The position numbers and the translations under genes are program-made. From Limonium bicolor (lineage: Eukaryota > Streptophyta > Magnoliopsida > Caryophyllales > Plumbaginaceae): a stretch of 64,000 bases of DNA. Each line of letters begins with the position of its first letter. The stretch's first letter is position 1. The DNA lies in NCBI GenBank assembly GCA_023374045.1, contig CM041783.1:120653503-120717502 (forward strand), read 5' to 3'. Positions 48,687-60,543 of the stretch are shown piece by piece. Below the pieces are notes generated by a model. The model searched no databases, was not told the DNA's origin, and saw only the letters and a list, made by a program, of their open reading frames with translations.

Positions 48687-51600
48687 TGTAACACCCCACT
48701 CGATAAACTCGTTATAATCACTCTCGTATAATCACTCACGTAGCATAATTAGAGACGTCGCACAGCGGAAGTTAAACTACATTAATTCTCACTTGGGTGT
48801 CACATGCCATTACTCGCCCATGCTAGTAAAGAAGCATAACCGTAATCTAACGATGAACAACAATAACTAACCGTAGTGATGAACGAGATATTTATTACAT
48901 TATCCTATATACAAACCAACACCTATGACAAGTGAGCATTTAAAGAGTTCCCATAATTTCAACGTGCAAACCGATATAATATTAAACATGCGATAAATAA
49001 AATTTGAGGTCGTCTACCCATATTCCCGCACTCCGGCTTCACGTCGATCCACAACCTGAAATGTGTTGGCCCCAAAAGGGGCTTATGCTGGTATGCTAAA
49101 GTGTAATCCTAGACCCTTTAGGTCACTTAGGTCAATTAGCCGTCTGAACATGAGGTTGATTACATGCTGGTTCATTTTATAGTTCATATACAACAGTAAA
49201 TAACATGCATAAGCATACAGTAATCCATCAAAGTGACAATCCATACATTACATACAATCCATGACATACCGAATACCATGTACTATAAACATTCATACAA
49301 ACACGTAGGTACTTCCATCGAGATGTTAGTAGTTTTCCCTTTAAATTATGTTAATCACCATTTAGTCTTACTCTCCATACCATTGGGCGTCATGTTAGGA
49401 CAACCCGGAAAAACCTTACTGGACAGTAGTCCTCCCGTACACACAAAGTGCTCATTGCCAAGGATCATTCGATCCCGGGGCTTCCACTTGCCTAATAAAG
49501 GCGTCCATGAATGGCCGAAGCCGTGGGCCAAAGTCGGAACCCTGGTCCAACAGTCTATCTAGGCCCGTCGGAATATAGAGGGAGTCGGTCCAATACGGAC
49601 GTTATACTCTGGTGATCACCAATGCGCAACCAACTAGTCGAGACTAATTGGATTCCTACCATGTACCATAATCAACACTCTCCAGTATGTGATTAATCCT
49701 TAATCAACTACCCTAAGTAAATTTGTTGGTCTAGGAGAAGTCTTTACCATTTATTACCTTTGAAGTCTTATGTACTTCCCTCGAAATAATCTAGGTTATA
49801 ACCATGTACGAATATCAAGCTCTAAAGACTGGGGATCCCGAGTCTCGTTCCTAAGTGTTTTACTTAGGTCAGTTAGGGATAAAGTTCCCGAATATTAGTA
49901 TTCCAACCGCATAAACAATCATAGTAATATTGTCCGAAGACATCGCGCACAATAATAAACGCTTACCAACCTTATAAATAATCCACACAAGCATGCATAG
50001 CAAACATATCGCTCTTGTCACATAGTCAATCAATACCCGAACCGAGGCTTCCCTCAGAGGTTCAGACCACACAATGAACATACCGTACACCGTCGAGCGC
50101 TCGCGTGACAACCCCCGCGTAATCTCTAGCGCTCCCAAGACTCGTGTCTACCAACTCGTACCTCTGGTACATATGTTGTTCTAACATTAGTATATACAAT
50201 TTGAAATCGCTTAATCATCCTAGATCCAACCCTTACTTCCATCCCGTAGCTAACCCTTAGTCGATCTCTTGGTCAACTTGATATTTGTTAATCTTAGGGA
50301 TTTAGATTCCAACTACTCGTTATATCCTACAGGTATGTAATAATTGCTACGGTAATAATATTTATTACATGGAAGTCACATTCTCGCATTGTTCATGTAA
50401 TCGTCGAGATGCATGCATGCGGAAATAACGTTTACGTGCGCGCATGCATGTTGTCTAACCATTTCATTATACGAGATAATTTACGTAGCTATACTTACGA
50501 ACATATGCTGACATTTATATATATATATACACCTCGAGTGTGTATATATTATAATTGTTGTTATACTTTGTTACTTACGCACTTTTCACGCGCACATAAA
50601 AATGCGTACTTGTATGTGTGTATAGCGCAGTCGTCGTTATATTAACGTTCTACATGTAATTGTATAACCCCTCATATGTGATTTGTTAAACGCATTGTAA
50701 ATTCCTATCATATGAATTTTAGGGTTCCTCTTATGACAAAGTTTCCAACCTTACAATACTTCCACAAATTTTCTAACTTACCCCATCATGTTATGTTATT
50801 TTTATAATGCATATTTATTCCTTAATAACTTCCTTATAATATTAACCTTATTAACTTATAACCTAAGGTATTTAAACCTTATAATATACATGTGCACATA
50901 TATCTCTTTTAATTACATTATAACCCCCTTTTATTTTATAAACTCTCATTTAATTACTTAACTTTATAATATACACTTCAATTATTTTAAATACCAAACT
51001 AAATCAATATTCTTCTCAATTCCCAACTGTTCGGTTTTAGTACATGTTAACCCTTAACTTTCATTATTTATACTTTGGCCCACCTTTATTTTATAAACTT
51101 ACAATTTAAAATTTAAAACGTTATATTATACTCATTGATTTATTTAATTCAAACATCCAACCAATTCTTTTCCCCAAATTTCCGAATAATTCCAAGGGTT
51201 GTTCTAATTTCCATCTCTACCTAAATTTTCGGTTACTTACCAAGTAGCCCATAAGTTTTTAAATTGTTACACATAGCACTTTATCCATATTTTATAATCC
51301 TTAATTAATTAATTCCTTAAAACTAACCCAAAATTATTTTAATCTCCAAAAGACCCCTAGGGTCTTAATATTTATTTTCCAACATCCATATCTCGGTAAT
51401 TACATAAGCTACCCCATATCTTTTCATAATTGTCATCTTTGACTTAATACTTCCTTAAATACCTAAAATAATTATTCTTACCATTTTAATCTGGTCAACT
51501 CTCACTTTTGGACAAGGTTGACCACCTAAATTATCCCTTTGACCGGATTTGTTTTTATTTATGAAAATACCCCAAAGTTACTAAATTTTTTACAATTAAC

Positions 51601-54549
51601 CCCTAATTTCATAAAATTCATATTTTATACTTACAGACTCCCCTAAATTAATCCCTCTCGGTATTAATTACACTTGGTGTTTTATATTTCATGTAATTAT
51701 ATTTTGGCCCCATATGTGATACATTTATTTACTAAGATATTTTATAAGGTTTTAAATTCATTTAACCCATGTTATAAGCTTATAAATATACTAATATTTT
51801 TCTAATATATTCCTTGGTAGTTACACTCACTAGCATTTCGTTTTTTTTTTTGCACCAGAAATTTATACATCCTTTTTAAATCACTTAAAACTTATTAATA
51901 GTTATTTAAAGCCCCAAAATATGCATAATAACATAGCCTAATTTCATGGCCTTAAAAATAGTCTAATAATAATTTTTGAATGACATTAAAATGTCCTCAA
52001 AATTATATTATGGTTACGGTTTTGTACACAATTTATCCTAATACCTTTTAATCATTTTTCTTCCATTAATCACTTATAAATTAGCCTTAAACAAAGCATT
52101 TGCACTTAGTCTCACTAATCAAATATTTAGTCATTCATTTCCCTACACATATTTAGGATTAAATGTCACACATACATACACTTGCTCTCTCGGTTTTGGT
52201 ACAGATTAATATTCAATTTCGTTAAGCCATTTCCTCCCATAAATAACTTATAAATCGACATTAGCAGACCATTAGCAATTAGTCTTAATAATCAAATACT
52301 TAACCCTTAATTTCCTCCATGCATTTAGGATCTAACAACACATAATTACCCATGTATCCTCGGTTCCCTTTAATCCTTTTCAAATTAATAATCATTATGG
52401 GAGTAAGAGGTTATGCGCACCATTACATTAATTATAGCACTGAGAAGAATTTTCCACCAGCCACACCAGCTACTACCTCTCTTTTCCCTCAACCTTGTTT
52501 TGTTGCAGAGCTTCAGTTACAACCAAAGAAATGTGCAGAAGCTCCTTTTCTTTTTCATCGTTCTAGCCTTAAGAACAGCTAGTTAATAGCTATAGATGAC
52601 TAACTAATTAAGGAGCATTTTAAGTACAATTTTTGAGTGGAAATAGAGAATGTTTTTACCTCAGTTTTTGGAAAGATTTTTACTGGTATTCTCGGTACAC
52701 TACAACAGGGAAAATGTTTTAGCATCTGACATTGAAAAATAAGGGAGAAGGAGGAGTAAACAGCCACGGTGCATTGTAGGTTTTTACCTTGTTCTTTTCA
52801 GATTTCTGCCTCACTTATACATCCCTCCTTTGATGCTTTCTGGTGTGGGTTTTCAGCTCAAGAAGAACTGGGACAGTGCATCTACCGTGGCCACAAGGAG
52901 CAGAGAAGGAAAACCCTTTGTTGCTGCAGTTTGGACACAGAAGTGGTAGCTTGCCTCTGCTATTTCCTTCTGTTGTTGCTCTAGCATGAAGTAGGGGAGA
53001 AGGAGAGGTTGTGCTAATGCAACAGAATGCAAGGATCTGGTGTGATTCAAAGAGTAGAGACGGTGGAAATCTTGACAGAAAAACCAAGAACTGCACATTA
53101 CCGCTTAAGATGTTGTTCTGCTCGGTTACAAATTTTTGTTGTTGTTGTTGTTGCTCTGTTCAAACAAGACTGTTATTCTTTACTTGTTGCAGTTGTGGGA
53201 GGAGAAGAAGACGTGGAGGGATGCAAAGCCGGTTGTTCCTTGCATCTGTTGGATTTGCAAAAATCCAGATCAAGAAGAATGAATGCTGCGTGAGCATGTA
53301 TGCTCCTTGTTCAGAAGGGTGTGAACGCAGAGTATAGATCTGAAGAGAATGAGAATGGATGGAAAGCTAGTATATTTTTTTGTTCTCAGTTTAGGCTACA
53401 ATATTACCGATTTTGAAGAAACTGAAGGCAGCAGAGATGTATGTTGCATTGTTTTCCAGTTTGGGTAGTAAAAATACAGTGAGTGTATAGAATGAATGGA
53501 GGGTTGGCTGGTGTTTGTTGTTGTCTCACGGAGGGAGGGTGAGTTGCATTAAGTAGCAGAGAACGAAGGGAGAATCTTTTTTTTTTTTGCATCAAAGCCG
53601 GTGGAGTTCTTCTCCTTTGGTTATAGTCGAAATGGAAAGAAATGTGACGGAGGTTGCTGCTGTCCACAGCAGCTGTAGGGGCAGAAAAACTGAAGGAAAG
53701 AAGGACCGCAGGTGGAAGAAACCAAAAGAGAAAAGGTGATGTCTTGTTGTTGTTACTGTCACGTAAAAGAAGGAAGGAGAAGAGCAGTGTTCAGTTTTTT
53801 TTTCTTTTTTTTTGTTTCTTCTTTCTCCTCTGCTCCTGCTATACGAAGGTGTGCCAAGAAGACAAGAAAACTGAGGTGATATAGGGTATTTAGGCAGGAA
53901 GCAATCGTGACAGCAAGGGCAATTATGGGTAGAAGAGAAATAATTTATTGTACTTGTTTGTACTATATTATTACTTTATGTAGTCTAATAATGTTTGGTG
54001 TTTCTTTTGCTTGGAAAAGTGACCGGCTGGGGTATGTTTAGGAGGGAAAGTGAGGCTTCTTTTGTACTTTGTACGTTTATTTATTTGACTAATAATGCCT
54101 TGCTTTCTTTTTTTTTTGTAGGTAGGCGGCAACAATTTAAATTGGAGGGAGATTGAAATTTTTTATCCTCCTAATATTATGGCACTAAATGTACATGTGT
54201 ATATGTGATTATACTAATGTGTTACATTGTGATTTATAGTGTTTTTAGTTTTAAATTGCATATACATGAGTATATATTGTATTTATGATTGTCTAGACTA
54301 TATAAACTGTTTATATAATTTAATGAGTGATATTTGTGGTGTTTAACACATGTACTAATATGTTACATATGATATTAATTTTAGGAGTTGATTCCTTCTT
54401 AATGATATTTTCTCTTTCATTAGAGATCGAGTGTATAATTTAATGTCCATTTGGACTATATATTTTATACCATAGTATTTATAGCAATTATTGCTCATGA
54501 TTTAATTTAACCCTTACTAATTAAGGTAGTAATTATCCGGGGTATTTCA
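48687..54549 (-). repeat. 5' LTR of element 2 (full length)
   Basis: A 5863-bp LTR. Its extra block 49606-53292 lacks TG/CA ends and target duplications of its own, and part of it (about 49980-50120) resembles the solo LTR at 22140-22260, so it is native LTR sequence lost from the partner. Around 50650-52350 it is strongly AT-rich. The open frames at 52352-53337 and 53404-53884 show no domain. Confidence 0.9.
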
Positions 54550-54554
54550 TCGTC

Positions 54555-54872
54555 CCCCATCATAAAGTCCAACCATTAGACAATTCGACAACTTTACCGT
54601 GATAACTCTAATGTTTACATAACAACTCTCCAAGCAAGTTTACACATTCTCTTGGAATCAACAGGTTATCCAAACATCCAAATTCACAAGGGTTAGTCTT
54701 GTAATTACCACAACCACACACATTAATCACAAGGATCTTACCATGCTCTTCCTTTCTTGGTTGAACATTTAAGGATTCAACGAACACCTTCACATTCTAT
54801 TTACCACAAGAGGTCATTCAATAACTTGCTTCACTAATCGGTATCATGGACAAATCATAACACACCTGGATA
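54555..54872. other. Unassigned flank of element 2
   Basis: Continuation of the sequence interrupted by element 2. No gene seen. Ends at the target GACTCAGG (54873-54880) of a hAT-like element. Confidence 0.5.
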
Positions 54873-54880
54873 GACTCAGG

Positions 54881-55457
54881 CTAGGGGTGGACTCGACCCG
54901 TTTGGCCAGCATGAACCCAACACGCAGTTTATGGGTTTGGGTCTTAAAATTTGACATGATTAAATAAACGGGTCCATCTAGACACAACACGTTTAATAAC
55001 CGTGTCGGGTTTGGGTTTAGTATGTGTAACCCGCTAACCTGACTAAGTATTTTATCTTCAATAAATAAATATATTTGTAAATTATAGATTAATTTTTTTA
55101 AAAAAATTAAATTAATAGGATATATAAATATTAAAAATCAATTTTTTGTTAAAATAACATTAATAATATCATAAAATTACATAAAGTAATGTTAATTAGT
55201 CAAATTATTTTCTTATATATAACTAAACAGGTTACACGGGTTAGGATTGAGTTTAATATATGCGGGTTTAAGTTTCATATCTGGACATGATTAATCAATT
55301 AGGTTGAGTCAACTTAACCCGTTTAATAAACGGGTTGGGTTTGGGTTTAATGTTCAAACATGATTAATTAATTGGGTTGGGGCAGGTCAACCAGTTTAAT
55401 AAATAGGTCGGGTTTGGGTTTAGCCTAACACGACCTGTGAGCCCGTTTGCCACCCTA
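54881..55457. mobile_element. hAT-like non-autonomous DNA element 1
   Basis: 577 bp bounded by TAGGGGTGG at the left and CCACCCTA at the right (terminal inverted repeats), flanked by a perfect 8-bp duplication GACTCAGG (54873-54880, 55458-55465). The 8-bp duplication and TAGGG terminus are those of the hAT superfamily. Subterminal parts are rich in GGGTTTGGGTTT and CGACCCGTTT words. There is no transposase frame, so it depended on an enzyme in trans. Confidence 0.87.
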
Positions 55458-55465
55458 GACTCAGG

Positions 55466-55699
55466 TTTAACTTTTTGGTTGACCTTACTTGGGTCCAAGC
55501 TCTTGTCCTTTAGCTCAAGTCCTAGTGTTGTCCGGTGTCTAGGAAATTCACATATCATCCAAACAACAGCACAATCAATAACCATTCAGAATTGCTTAAA
55601 GATAATGCAAGTATGCACACTTATCTTTCATCCTAAAATTGGCACTAAGTCACCTTAGGCCTTCAACTCACTTTTAAACCTTTCTTTGTACTTCTCACT
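55466..55699. other. Unassigned sequence
   Basis: A short stretch between the hAT-like element and an LTR start. No gene or repeat recognised. Confidence 0.4.
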
Positions 55700-56390
55700 T
55701 GAAATACCCCGTAATTAAAAACAGTGATTAATGAGGCTAATTATATTTTTAAAGGCTTAGTTACACTTAAATAAATATGAGGGAACAAATCTCGAAGAAA
55801 ATGGACCTTTAAAATGGGTTAAAAGCATAAACGAACCTTAAAGCGCGTTTTTCGAGGAAACCAGGAAAACATAACTTTAAGCGGGTCAAATAGACTCGTA
55901 ACAGTTTTGGTCAACTAAATAGTCACTAATAAATATTAGTGAAGCTTTAGAACCAATAAAATTAATTAAACGAGAAAATTCTGGAAAACCGGTACCGGTT
56001 AGTAAGAACTGTAACAACCGGGAAGTTGTGGGGTGAGAACGCAAATAAACAAACTTAGTGTGTCCACTTTACAAATAAAAATAAAAATGAGAGAGAGTGT
56101 GTGTGTGTGTAGGGGGCGGCCAGCTCTCTCCCTCACCCTCTTTAATTCTTTTTTATGTGCTAGAAGACAAACAAAATAAGTAAAAAGTAAAAAGAAAAGA
56201 AAGGGACTCTCTCTCCTCACTTTCCCCTCATCCTCTCACGGTTCCCCCTCCCTCTCTTTCTCTATTCTCTTCTTCCCTGCGATGTCAATGGCGATTTTGT
56301 GAGCCCCCCTACAGCTCTCACCTTCTCTCCTCTCTTTGAACACTCAAATCTTCTCCAAACTCAACAAAAATTATACCATTTCTTTTTTAC
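55700..56390 (+). repeat. Truncated LTR fragment of element 1 family
   Basis: Begins TGAAATACCCC and runs parallel to the reverse complement of 24700-25350: shared landmarks are AAAGC-CGTTTTTCGAG, GGTCAAA-AGAC-CGTAA, AACGAGAAAAT, CCGGTTAGT and GGGGGC-GGCC, then a GA/GT run (about 56088-56110) and GCGATTTT. Similarity fades near 56390 and no second terminus was found, so it is a truncated LTR in plus orientation. The right boundary is approximate. Confidence 0.7.
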
Positions 56391-57291
56391 TCTTTCTCTT
56401 ACGCCTTAGTCCCACAAGTTCTTTTTCTTTATACTTACAAAGAAAAGTGAACTTAAAAAGAGAGCAGATATAATTGGTACAATCAAAGTCCCATAAGTTC
56501 CTTTTCTTTCCAAATTAGAACATTGAAAATTATGGAAAACTCGTTCCAAAAGATAAACGTATCCTCGAGATCTTGGTCTTTTATATACTTCCTTTAGTTT
56601 TGTAATATAGAAGGTCCTTCTCAAGAAATCCATAATAAGATCCTCATAAAAAAGACTGATAGTTCTTTCAATAAGAACCATTCCCTTCTTATGAAGGGTA
56701 AGACAACATCATAATCCAATCTTTGTTTATATTTAGCCAAAGAATGACAATTCCCCTAAGAGAAAAAATAGAAATGATACATTTCTCATTTTTACTTATA
56801 CTAGCCAAAGAATGGTACTTGTGATCGTACCTATCCAAAGTACTTCAGGGTAACCATTTCCTTTGGAAGCTTTTTGATCAATGTACAGGATGACGTCCCA
56901 CACCTAATAACTCGCCCATTATAGGTGACTAGAGCTCTTCAAAAATCAAGAGATAGGTGTTGGTACCTCATTTTTCCCTCCCTTTAAACGAATGGTGGGC
57001 TTATCTTTATTTCATCCCCCATTCATCAAACAAATGATGGGTTCTTCTTTCTTTTTATCCCCCTACCATTATTCAAATGGTGGTTTCGTCTTTCTTTTAT
57101 CCCCCCATTAAACAAATGGTGGGTTCGTCTTTTTATCTCTCTCTTATTATTCAAATGGCGGGTTCCTCTTTCTTTCCTTTTATCTTTCCACAAGATTTTA
57201 TGATCTTGGTTTGAAGATATTCTTTTTGAATGGGTTTTTTCTCAAGACTCTTTGGATTTTCAAACTTTCTTTAGACTTTCCTTTTTCCTTT
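56391..57291. other. Unassigned sequence with local repeats
   Basis: Not recognised as any element. AGTCCCACAAGTTC-TTTTCTTT is duplicated (about 56408 and 56487), AGCCAAAGAATG is duplicated (about 56737 and 56812), and 56985-57180 is a tandem array. The minus-strand frame 56406-56681 (91 codons) has no identifiable domain. Confidence 0.4.
56985..57180. repeat. Imperfect tandem repeat, about five units
   Basis: Units of roughly 35-50 bp, each with AAACAAATGGTGGGTTC or a variant followed by a CTTTCTTTTATCCCC pyrimidine run. Unit length varies. Confidence 0.7.
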
Positions 57292-57299
57292 CTACAAGA

Positions 57300-58044
57300 T
57301 AGAGCTGATCAACACTAACCCGGCCCAGCGGCCCAACCCGGTCTGGCCTGAAAATAAAGCCCGAAAAGCCTGTCCAGAAAGAATTTCAGGTATGCTTGGA
57401 CAATAAACCAAGCCCGAATGAAAACCGGGCCGGGCTTCGGCAAAATTTTAGGCCCGCAACTAAGCCCGGCCCGACCAAGTTTGTAATTACATATATATAT
57501 ATTTATTACTATAATATGATACTCCTCTTTCACTATTTTCTAAATATAAGATGTTCTAGCCTATTTTGTCATCTACTTTTCAATTGTACCCCTCATCTTT
57601 AATTTAAAACTCTACTTTTCTAATTATTTCAATTCTCAATGCAAAAACTAGGGGCAAAATAGTCTAACTTTTTTACTCTTTGATTCTTGTGTCTAGGACT
57701 AGAAAATCAAGTATCGAGAATGGAAGGGAGTATATATTTAAATTAATTATATAATACCTTTTAATATTTATTTAAATTATATATAATATCTATTAATATT
57801 ATACAACATATATTCATATTAATATTATATACATTTTTTCAAAAAAACAAAAAATATTATAAAAAATTATATAGCCGGGCCGGGCGGGCCAGGTAATGGC
57901 AAAGATTAAAATAAATCCGGGCCTAGCCCAGCCTGGCTTGAAAAAATTAAAAATGGGCTTGGACAAAAATATAGGCCCGTTTGGGCCTATCATTCAATGT
58001 CGGCCTGGCCCGAACCGGCCCGCCCACCCATTTGATCAGCTCTA
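57300..58044. mobile_element. hAT-like non-autonomous DNA element 2
   Basis: 745 bp with 13-bp terminal inverted repeats TAGAGCTGATCAA (57300-57312, and its complement ending at 58044). It is flanked by an 8-bp duplication with one mismatch, CTACAAGA (57292-57299) and GTACAAGA (58045-58052). Subterminal regions are packed with GGCCCGGC-type words; the centre is AT-rich. No transposase. Distinct in sequence from the hAT-like element at 54881. Confidence 0.85.
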
Positions 58045-58052
58045 GTACAAGA

Positions 58053-59482
58053 CCCTTTGAAAAATTATTCTAAATTAGTATTTTCTCAAGACTCTCTGGC
58101 CTTGGTTTTAAGCAAACCAAATGATTTTTATTGAACTTTTTAGAAAACTTTATATATCATTCTTTAGGGGGTGATCAACTCCCAAATAGTACTCCTTAGA
58201 TGTAGAATCATAAACTGATAGCCTCATTCTTTTGGAATCTACATCAATTTTCTGTACGAGTCTGTTCGATCGACTATCACCCTCCGTGTCCCATTGTGAT
58301 ATAGAATGTGAAGTTTCCCCTTGATTTGCCTTGTTGATGATCGTTACATTTTTCGGTGGGGTGGGCAACTTTTTTCTTTTATTTCCATTGACTTCTCTTG
58401 CTGGTCCGTGCTTGAGCTACAATGTTGCCCAAGGCTACTGTCTAAACCTAAATATCATCCGGGATGAAACTAGATATCTCCCAAGACTGAACTCGGTCGT
58501 CACGCGAAACTGAATGTTCTCAGGTTCAAAACTCCATCCATTCATCTTCATCTAGCTTTCTGCTCTGATCTTATTTCTGAACTCCTTTTCACCAATTTTT
58601 TTCATTTCTCGTCCTTCAACCTATTGGTACGATTGGGGGGAAACGTGGTTGATATGACTTGCAAACTGAAGCAAGACTTCATCGTGAAAAACTTCGAATA
58701 GATAGGAATTGAATTTCTTTGATGAGTTTGGCAAAAGCGGATTCTAATCAATCGCATAGTTGAGCGTTCCGGACAATAAAATAGGGTACATTCTCGATTG
58801 GTAATTATGGTGCTAGCTGAACCAATATTAATCTGGGTTAAACATGAGAATAATTTTAGGAGTTTGATCAAGTAACCTCACGGTTGTGACAAAGGGAAAT
58901 ATTAACTCAACAAAACTTCAAAACATAATTATTAAAATGCCGACTTTTCGAACAAAGGGTAATTTGAAAGACTTAGATTCATGCACTTACCTTGGTAGAA
59001 TAGATGAGAAGGACTCAGAGTCCCTCTTAGTTGAATTCGCCTTAATGATAAAAGAATGTCCTGCTATAGGTTTGCAAAGGAAGAAAAGATAGTTCAGGCA
59101 AGAGAAGCAACTCTAATAAGGCGTTTATTTAAGTTTGAACAGGAAGGAAGTTACAACTCACGACTCTCTGAAGTAATTACAGGAATTAGGAGACCCAAGG
59201 AGTATTTATATGAGTGGCAGTTACAAAAGATAAGGTTGACCAGTAACTCTCTAGGTAATTAAGAATGTGACACAAATATAGGAAACGGTTACCTATTCAC
59301 TAACCTCCTACTGGAACATTTCTTCCAGAACCAACCTGGGCATCTTCCGGAATAGTCTTCCGGAGTAATCTTCCGGAATAGTCTTTCAGAAGAAACCTAC
59401 CAGAAGAAACATCTCCTTTCTAGGCAATGTTAAGGCTAAGATGAAGATAACTTATAGAATTATGATTTTCTGGGGTATTTCA
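58053..59482. other. Unassigned sequence ending in an LTR-like terminus
   Basis: Mostly unrecognised. The last bases, CTGGGGTATTTCA (59470-59482), look like the end of a minus-strand LTR of the types above, but no matching start or target duplication was found. A minus-strand frame at 58150-58368 (72 codons) and a plus-strand frame at 58886-59092 (68 codons) look protein-like in composition but match no family I know. A short TCTTCCGGAATAGT repeat lies near 59341-59390. Confidence 0.4.
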
Positions 59483-59493
59483 TATGGCTGATC

Positions 59494-60543
59494 TTGTTTC
59501 AAAAAGCTTGAATTTACATGAACAATGGTATATTTTTTTCATTTTGGACTTATATCCTACAAGTTATAGCTATTTAAAGTTTAATACAAAATTTACCCTC
59601 TTGTACATGTCTATAAGTAGTCTACTCATGTGCTAAATGAGACTGCCACATGGGCAACCGCTCCATTCTTCCAAGCGGCCACGTCAGATGATCAAATTTG
59701 CATATGTTGATATGTCTATATCCAATTATATATAAAAGAAGAAGACAAAGCAGGTTGGCCTTTTGTAAGTTTCAGCGGCCATATGACGTGATTGTCCATG
59801 TTGCTACCCATGTAGCTACTAAATGTACATATAAGTTGACACTTTTTTATTATAATTTTTAAATGATTATACATTTTAGAATATAAATCCAAATATAAAT
59901 TTTGTGCATCGTTATTCATCTAAATTTAAGCTCTTTAAAAATAAGTTATGGATATGTTTTAAGAAGCTTAAAAATGTATGATAGTTACAAGTACATATTT
60001 GTACATATCAATGTGATTTACGATTCACCATATAAAGTTTAAAATACACCAAACAATTATAATAATAATGATAATAATAATAATAATAATAATAATATAT
60101 CACACAACAATAACAATCCATCATTAGCTTTGAACAATATCCGTCAGAAGAATAATTGATTGACAACATAATGTTAAAATATATCATACACAATAAAAAA
60201 TACACTACAAATCAATAATAACAATAATCCATCATGAGTTTCATTATTAATATGTTAGAAAAATATATGATTCACCACTTGTTAACTAACGGTCTTAATA
60301 TCGATTTTAATTAATCATGTTATCGTTTTGTTGTATTATTGTAAATCATATATAAATTAACTTTAATATTTAGCCAAATATATCCATAACTGCTATTGTT
60401 TTAAAAAGCGTGAATTTAGTGAGTGAATGTGTAATATTTTATTATTTTGGGCTTATATTTACCAAGTTATAGTTATTCAAATTTTAATACAAATTTTCTC
60501 TCAGTTATATGTCACATCAACAGTTTATTCAACATAACAATTG
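59494..60543. repeat. Diverged direct repeat pair flanking AT-rich sequence
   Basis: About 150 bp at 59494-59647 recurs at about 60398-60546: AAAAAGC-TGAATTTA, then GG-CTTATAT, then AAGTTATAG-TATT and AATACAAA, both ending near TGCCAC. Roughly 750 bp of AT-rich sequence lies between. The right copy is cut by the start of the Tekay-like pol. No gene seen. Confidence 0.55.
60058..60096. repeat. AAT/TAA microsatellite
   Basis: About 12 AAT-type triplets with one TGA interruption. Confidence 0.85.

Larger units (their letters stand above)
40848..54549 (-). mobile_element. Ty3/gypsy LTR retrotransposon, element 2 (long LTRs, degenerate coding region)
   Basis: A complete insertion: LTRs 40848-43092 and 48687-54549, PBS GCTCTGATACCA at 48671-48682 (complement of initiator tRNA-Met type), PPT at 43093-43110, target duplication TCGTC (40843-40847, 54550-54554). 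The internal region of 5.6 kb has no long frame; gag-like and RT-like remnants remain. Its LTR start, read in element sense, matches the LTR of the Tekay-like element at 63810-64000 over at least 190 bp, so the two belong to one family and the latter shows what the coding region once looked like. Confidence 0.93.

Noticed and set aside
56406..56681. 91-codon minus frame considered as an organellar DNA insertion
   Set aside because: Composition recalled organelle DNA, but I could not match any plastid or mitochondrial gene.
56010..59482. TGTAACAACC...GGGGTATTTCA as a solo LTR
   Set aside because: Flanks AGAAC and TATGG do not match, and 55700-56390 aligns as a plus-strand LTR fragment, so the TGTAAC is internal to it.
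59712..59760. Possible Helitron 5' end (TCTATATCC followed by ATATATAAAAGAAG)
   Set aside because: The style fits, but no 3' hairpin with a CTRR end or insertion between A and T could be found.
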